Shown: piece by piece, positions 6,289 through 9,295 of the stretch
Layout of the letters: each line of letters opens with the position of its first letter
Numbering within the stretch: the stretch's first letter is position 1
NCBI GenBank assembly: GCA_016781115.1
Contig: JADDQX010000059.1
Span: forward strand, 2,417-11,711
Source of the DNA: Actinomycetota bacterium
GTDB taxonomy: Bacteria > Actinomycetota > CADDZG01 > WHSQ01
Length of the DNA: 9,295 nt
Direction of reading: 5' to 3'
Program-made: the position numbers and the translations under genes
The notes under the pieces: generated by a model
What the model was told of the DNA's origin: nothing
The model's database searches: none
The model's input: the letters and a program-made list of their open reading frames with translations, nothing else

Positions 6289-7035
6289 GTGGCTGACAAG
6301 TCCGCGATCGAGTGGACCGAGGCAACGTGGAATCCAACCACGGGTTGCGATCGGGTATCTCCAGGATGCGATCACTGCTATGCACTGACGCTGTCGAAGA
6401 GGCTCAAGGCCATGGGTTCTCCCAAGTATCAGCTCGACGGGGATCCGAGAACGAGCGGACCTGGCTTTAGGCTCACTCTTCATCCCACGTCGCTAGATGT
6501 CCCACACCGCTGGAGCAGTCCGCGGCTCATCTTCGTGAACTCGATGAGCGACCTCTTCCACGACGACGTACCAATCGAGTTCATCGCGAGGGTCTTCGAT
6601 GTGATGCGCGAGACACCGCAGCACACCTACCAGGTGCTCACGAAACGGGCTCAGAGGCTTAGCCGCGTCGCTGGAGAACTCGCCTGGCCATCCAACTTGT
6701 GGATGGGCGTGAGTGTCGAGTCTCGGCGTTACACCTTCCGTCTCAACCATCTCCGCAGCGTGCCCGCCGCAGTGAGGTTCCTGAGCGCCGAGCCACTTCT
6801 GGGCCCAATCGGTGAAGTGGATCTTCACGACATCCAGTGGGTGATCGCCGGCGGCGAGTCCGGCGCGAACGCACGGCCGGTGGAGTACGAGTGGGTTGCC
6901 GAGCTTCGCGATACCTGCACGTCAGCCGGCGTCGCGTTCTTCTTCAAGCAGTGGGGAGGCCGAACCTCCAAGGCTGGCGGCCGAGAGCTTGACGGCGAAG
7001 TTTGGGACCAGCTCCCGGTGAAAGCGGCGAGCTAA
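6289..7035 (+). CDS. DUF5131 / phage Gp37-Gp68 family three-Cys-motif protein
   Basis: Encodes 248 aa from GTG 6289 (VADKSAIEWTEATWNP), the typical opening of the family; frames starting at 6259 or 6280 would add residues that the family lacks. Three cysteines are seen at 20, 27 and 30 (GCDRVSPGCDHCYA), a C-x6-C-x2-C arrangement that recalls a radical-SAM-type iron-sulfur site without being the canonical Cx3Cx2C. Other family blocks are FVNSMSDLFHDDVP, YQVLTKRAQRL, LWMGVSVES, FLSAEPLLGPI, WVIAGGESG and FFFKQWGG. The family is widespread in phages and mobile regions and is commonly followed by tcmP, as here: tcmP begins five bases after its TAA stop, so the two are very likely co-transcribed. 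Biochemical function is not established; metal-cofactor chemistry on nucleic acid or nucleotide is inference. The gene appears full length and intact. Confidence 0.9.
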   Translation: MADKSAIEWTEATWNPTTGCDRVSPGCDHCYALTLSKRLKAMGSPKYQLDGDPRTSGPGFRLTLHPTSLDVPHRWSSPRLIFVNSMSDLFHDDVPIEFIARVFDVMRETPQHTYQVLTKRAQRLSRVAGELAWPSNLWMGVSVESRRYTFRLNHLRSVPAAVRFLSAEPLLGPIGEVDLHDIQWVIAGGESGANARPVEYEWVAELRDTCTSAGVAFFFKQWGGRTSKAGGRELDGEVWDQLPVKAAS

Positions 7036-7040
7036 CGGAG

Positions 7041-9152
7041 GTGGCGGTACCGACCGACGTTCTGTGGGAGCGCGATCCGCACACGGCGGCGAAGCACATC
7101 CTGCTCCGTCGCTACCTGTCGGCCTGGTTCCCAATCATGGCGAAGCAGTTCCGCGATACGGGGATCACGTTCCTCGACGCGTTCGCGGGACCCGGCGAGT
7201 ACATGAATTCGAAGGAGAGCTCACCCTCGATCGCAATGACACAAGCTATGCGGAACGAGGTTGCAAGTACGCGCACTCAGACTCGGCTCGTGTTCATCGA
7301 GGATGATCGCCGTCGAGCGGCGCATCTTGAGGGCCTTCTCGCCAGCCGCTTTCCGCAGTCCAGTAGTGCGGCCGACCTCGTGACGCGCGTCCACCACGGC
7401 AGGTGTGGTGACCTGTACGAACACGCCATCGCTGAAGTCGGCGGGTGGGCCGGTCCCGTGTTCGCGAACCTCGACGGCTGGGGTGCCGACACGGACCTCA
7501 AGATCGTGCGACGGATCGCGCAGCAACAGTCGTCGGAGGTGCTGGTCACGTTCAAGGACCAGTTCTTCGTCCGTTTCGCCAACGGAGAACAAGAAGCGGG
7601 CGAGCGCGTCTTTGGACACGGCGACTGGCGGAGGGTTGATGAGATGTCGACCCCTCAGAAGAAGCCGTTCCTCCTTGGCCTCTACCGCCAGTGCCTCCAC
7701 GACGCTGGCTTCCCTTACGTCTTGACGCTCGAGATGATCGACGAGGGAGGACACTCACTGCACCTCTTCTTCGGTACCACGAGCGAGATCGCCGTGCGGA
7801 AGTTCAAAGACGGGCTCTGGGAAGTCGATGGTGTTGCCGGTCAGCGGTTCCGCGACCCGCGCGATCCAAACCAGATGTCATTCGACATCCTCCAGCCTGA
7901 CTTCACGCCGCTCGCTAACAGCATCGTCGAGCGCCTGGAAGCCCGCGACCACAACATGGCGGAGCTTTGCCAACACGCTCTACTCGAGACGATCTACAAG
8001 GACAGCCACGTCAAGCCGGTTGTGGACTCACTTCTTGAGCAGCGCAGAGTTGCGCTCGTTCATACCGGCAGGTCGTATGAGGAACGAGTGTCCGGCTCGC
8101 GCCAGCATCGCTGTTCTGACGAGGGAGTTTCATCGTCACGATCTCCAGCCAACCCGGCGTTCTGGGGCAGGCGCGGGCCGAGCGCTGACGACGGGCATTA
8201 TCCGACTGCCTGCGGCGTTGGAGCGCGTGTCCCCCGGCAAGCGAGGATGACGATGACGAGCAAGATCACCTTCGACCGCGACGGGTTGACCCTCGTTGGC
8301 ATCCTCTTCACGCCCGACGGCTTCGATGAGGCGGGCCGCTACGAGGCAATCGTCGTCCAGGGTTCGTTCTCCTCGGTGAAGGAGATGATGCCGAGTACCT
8401 ACGCCCGCAAGTTCGCCGAGAACGGCTTCGTCGCCCTCGCCTTCGACTACGCGCACTACGGCGAGAGCGCCGGGGAGCCACGTCAGCTTGAGTCACCGGC
8501 CGAGAAGGTCAGCGATCTCCAGGCAGCAGTCAGCTATCTCACCGGGCTGCCGTACGTGCAGGCCGTCGGCATGCTCGGCATCTGCACCTCGGCAGGAAAT
8601 GCAGTCGAGCTCGCTTCCCTCGACCCGCGGGTCAAAGCACTCGCCACCGTCGCCGCGTTCCTGCCTGGTCCTGACCTCTACAGCACGATGTACGGCGCTG
8701 AGGGGCTGGCCGAGCGCAAGTCGCTCGCCGAAGCATCTCGCCGCAAGTACGAGGACACCGGGGAGGTGGACTTCGTCCCCACGTACAGCGAGACGGACCC
8801 GTCGGCGGTGAACTACAGGCCCACGCCCGGTGCCTACGACTACTACCTCAACGAGGAGCGAGGCAACGTCCCCGAGTACCGGAACGAGTCCGCTGTGATG
8901 GGCCTGGCAGAGTTTCTGGAGTCCGACCCCGTCAGCAAGGCCTCGGCGGTCAGTACCCCGACGATGATCGTCCACTCCGATGAGTCCGCCTTCCCGCACG
9001 AAGCGAAAAGGCTTTACGAGGGCATCCGGGGCGACAAGGAACTCGTCTGGGCCGACGGGAACCACTTCGACTACTACGACTCGCCGGCCCAGATCGACAA
9101 CGCCGTGGCGAACGTGACACGGTTCTTCCGCTCCCACCTCGGTACTCGCTGA
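7041..9152 (+). CDS. tcmP: Three-Cys-motif partner protein TcmP, running in frame into a hydrolase
   Basis: The TcmP part covers about residues 1-350 (7041 to about 8091). Seen: WERDPHTAAKHILLRRYL near the start, a methyltransferase-like motif I FLDAFAGPGEY (44-54), an acidic strand end LVFIEDD (motif II-like) and VFANLDGWG in the place of the family's LDPFG block. TcmP is the conserved partner of DUF5131 proteins; a Rossmann-type SAM-binding role is inferred from motif I, and the substrate is unknown. GTG 7041 is the first sensible start. The sequence GGAG touches it directly, so spacing is poor and coupling to the upstream stop (7033-7035) is likely. Oddly, no stop follows the TcmP domain: after GRSYEERV the frame crosses a linker of about 54 residues rich in Arg and Ser and enters the alpha/beta-hydrolase (separate entry), stopping only at TGA 9150-9152. 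The native TcmP C-terminus is probably lost, so the frame may yield a fusion of about 703 aa. Confidence 0.8.
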   Translation: MAVPTDVLWERDPHTAAKHILLRRYLSAWFPIMAKQFRDTGITFLDAFAGPGEYMNSKESSPSIAMTQAMRNEVASTRTQTRLVFIEDDRRRAAHLEGLLASRFPQSSSAADLVTRVHHGRCGDLYEHAIAEVGGWAGPVFANLDGWGADTDLKIVRRIAQQQSSEVLVTFKDQFFVRFANGEQEAGERVFGHGDWRRVDEMSTPQKKPFLLGLYRQCLHDAGFPYVLTLEMIDEGGHSLHLFFGTTSEIAVRKFKDGLWEVDGVAGQRFRDPRDPNQMSFDILQPDFTPLANSIVERLEARDHNMAELCQHALLETIYKDSHVKPVVDSLLEQRRVALVHTGRSYEERVSGSRQHRCSDEGVSSSRSPANPAFWGRRGPSADDGHYPTACGVGARVPRQARMTMTSKITFDRDGLTLVGILFTPDGFDEAGRYEAIVVQGSFSSVKEMMPSTYARKFAENGFVALAFDYAHYGESAGEPRQLESPAEKVSDLQAAVSYLTGLPYVQAVGMLGICTSAGNAVELASLDPRVKALATVAAFLPGPDLYSTMYGAEGLAERKSLAEASRRKYEDTGEVDFVPTYSETDPSAVNYRPTPGAYDYYLNEERGNVPEYRNESAVMGLAEFLESDPVSKASAVSTPTMIVHSDESAFPHEAKRLYEGIRGDKELVWADGNHFDYYDSPAQIDNAVANVTRFFRSHLGTR
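8092..8252 (+). other. Joint between tcmP and the hydrolase gene
   Basis: In this stretch the tcmP frame loses family character (SRQHRCSDEGVSSSRSP and onward) and no other complete gene is present. A second frame ends with LPAALERVSPGKRG and the stop TGA at 8248-8250, which overlaps ATG 8247 as ATGA. That is the usual layout of a translationally coupled upstream gene, so the 3' tail of the hydrolase's original upstream neighbour may survive here. A third frame reads FIVTISSQPGVLGQARAER before TGA. The exact breakpoint cannot be placed by eye. Confidence 0.45.
8253..9152 (+). CDS. Alpha/beta-hydrolase (COG1073 / YcjY-like)
   Basis: Encodes 299 aa from ATG 8253 (MTSKITFDRDGLTLVGIL). GAGG at 8243-8246, six bases upstream, supports this start over the ATG at 8247. 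Seen: oxyanion region VVQGSFSSVKEMMPSTYA (35-52), strand ALAFDYAHYGES (61-72), nucleophile elbow MLGICTSAGNAV (107-118), an acidic residue in VHSDES (Asp243 or Glu244) and the catalytic His271 in GNHFDYY. In this family the elbow reads GIC.S or GICGG, so the nucleophile is either Cys111, as in dienelactone hydrolase, or Ser113. The substrate cannot be told; cytosolic, with no signal peptide. The length is normal for the family, so the enzyme looks complete although its frame is open upstream into tcmP. It is probably a native host gene against which the tcmP end was joined, perhaps originally second in an operon. Confidence 0.85.
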   Translation: MTSKITFDRDGLTLVGILFTPDGFDEAGRYEAIVVQGSFSSVKEMMPSTYARKFAENGFVALAFDYAHYGESAGEPRQLESPAEKVSDLQAAVSYLTGLPYVQAVGMLGICTSAGNAVELASLDPRVKALATVAAFLPGPDLYSTMYGAEGLAERKSLAEASRRKYEDTGEVDFVPTYSETDPSAVNYRPTPGAYDYYLNEERGNVPEYRNESAVMGLAEFLESDPVSKASAVSTPTMIVHSDESAFPHEAKRLYEGIRGDKELVWADGNHFDYYDSPAQIDNAVANVTRFFRSHLGTR

Positions 9153-9198
9153 GCAGCAGACAAGAAGCGTGGGCGCACGTCCCCAAAGCTGCCGGTCG

Positions 9199-9259
9199 GG
9201 GGCACCCGGTATCGGCACCACTGGGGTGCACGACTTCGACACCTGTCTGGGGCACCCGG
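9199..9259 (+). repeat. Direct repeat GGGGCACCCGG with a small hairpin between
   Basis: GGGGCACCCGG occurs at 9199-9209 and 9249-9259, 50 bases apart. Between them lies GCACC-ACTGG-GGTGC (9215-9229), a 5-bp stem. It sits just after the hydrolase stop, but no U-tract follows, so it is not a standard terminator. Could be chance in GC-rich DNA. Confidence 0.3.
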
Positions 9260-9295
9260 AGAAGAAAAACTACCGATGGGCGGTGACGTTGGGTG

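Noticed and set aside
5740..6483. Minus-strand open frame of 247 codons across the NYN remnant and the DUF5131 start.
   Set aside because: The plus strand carries recognisable NYN and DUF5131 sequence; the antisense frame is Arg/Gly-rich with no motif.
8493..9242. Minus-strand open frame of 249 codons.
   Set aside because: Exact antisense of the alpha/beta-hydrolase; third-position GC keeps it open.
9169..9295. Plus-strand frame from GTG 9169 to the window edge (42 codons, including GVHDFDTCLGHPEKK).
   Set aside because: Too short to judge, no ribosome binding site and no recognised family; it could be a real gene start cut by the edge.
1..9295. CRISPR array, tRNA or rRNA genes.
   Set aside because: No regularly spaced repeats and no cloverleaf or rRNA-like sequence were noticed on either strand.

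Overview
The window is GC-rich DNA with GTG starts and protein families typical of Actinomycetota, most likely a chromosomal accessory region of an actinobacterium. No core gene fixes the genus. It reads as a small anti-phage defence island with scars of mobile-element activity at its internal borders.

Left part, minus strand, 1-4048: a two-gene Gabija defence system. gajA (2126-4048) encodes an OLD-family ATPase-TOPRIM nuclease. gajB (471-2129) encodes a UvrD/PcrA-like superfamily 1 helicase and overlaps gajA by the four bases GTGA. Downstream on the same strand, 87 nt after gajB, lies the start of a small GIY-YIG-like protein (383 to the window edge).

Middle part, 4049-6288: a non-coding stretch with inverted repeats in front of gajA; a minus-strand gene for an unrecognised membrane-anchored protein of 403 aa (4418-5629); then on the plus strand a short fragment of a DDE integrase core (IS481/IS3-like, about 5670-5786) abutting an N-terminally truncated NYN/PIN-like gene (about 5787-6066). 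The octamer TGTCCGCT occurs four times, all in or beside the non-coding gaps of this section.

Right part, plus strand, 6289-9152: a DUF5131 (phage Gp37/Gp68) three-Cys-motif protein followed directly by its usual partner TcmP, which has a methyltransferase-like N-terminal motif. TcmP has no stop codon of its own: the frame runs through about 160 nt of linker into an alpha/beta-hydrolase gene that has its own ribosome binding site and start (8253). This looks like a recombination joint.

GajA and GajB together form a complete, apparently intact phage-defence module. The DUF5131-TcmP pair is a second conserved but biochemically undefined module. The broken NYN gene, the integrase fragment and the TcmP-hydrolase joint mark where the region has been rearranged. 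The last 143 nt (9153-9295) contain only a short direct repeat and an open frame that cannot be judged.
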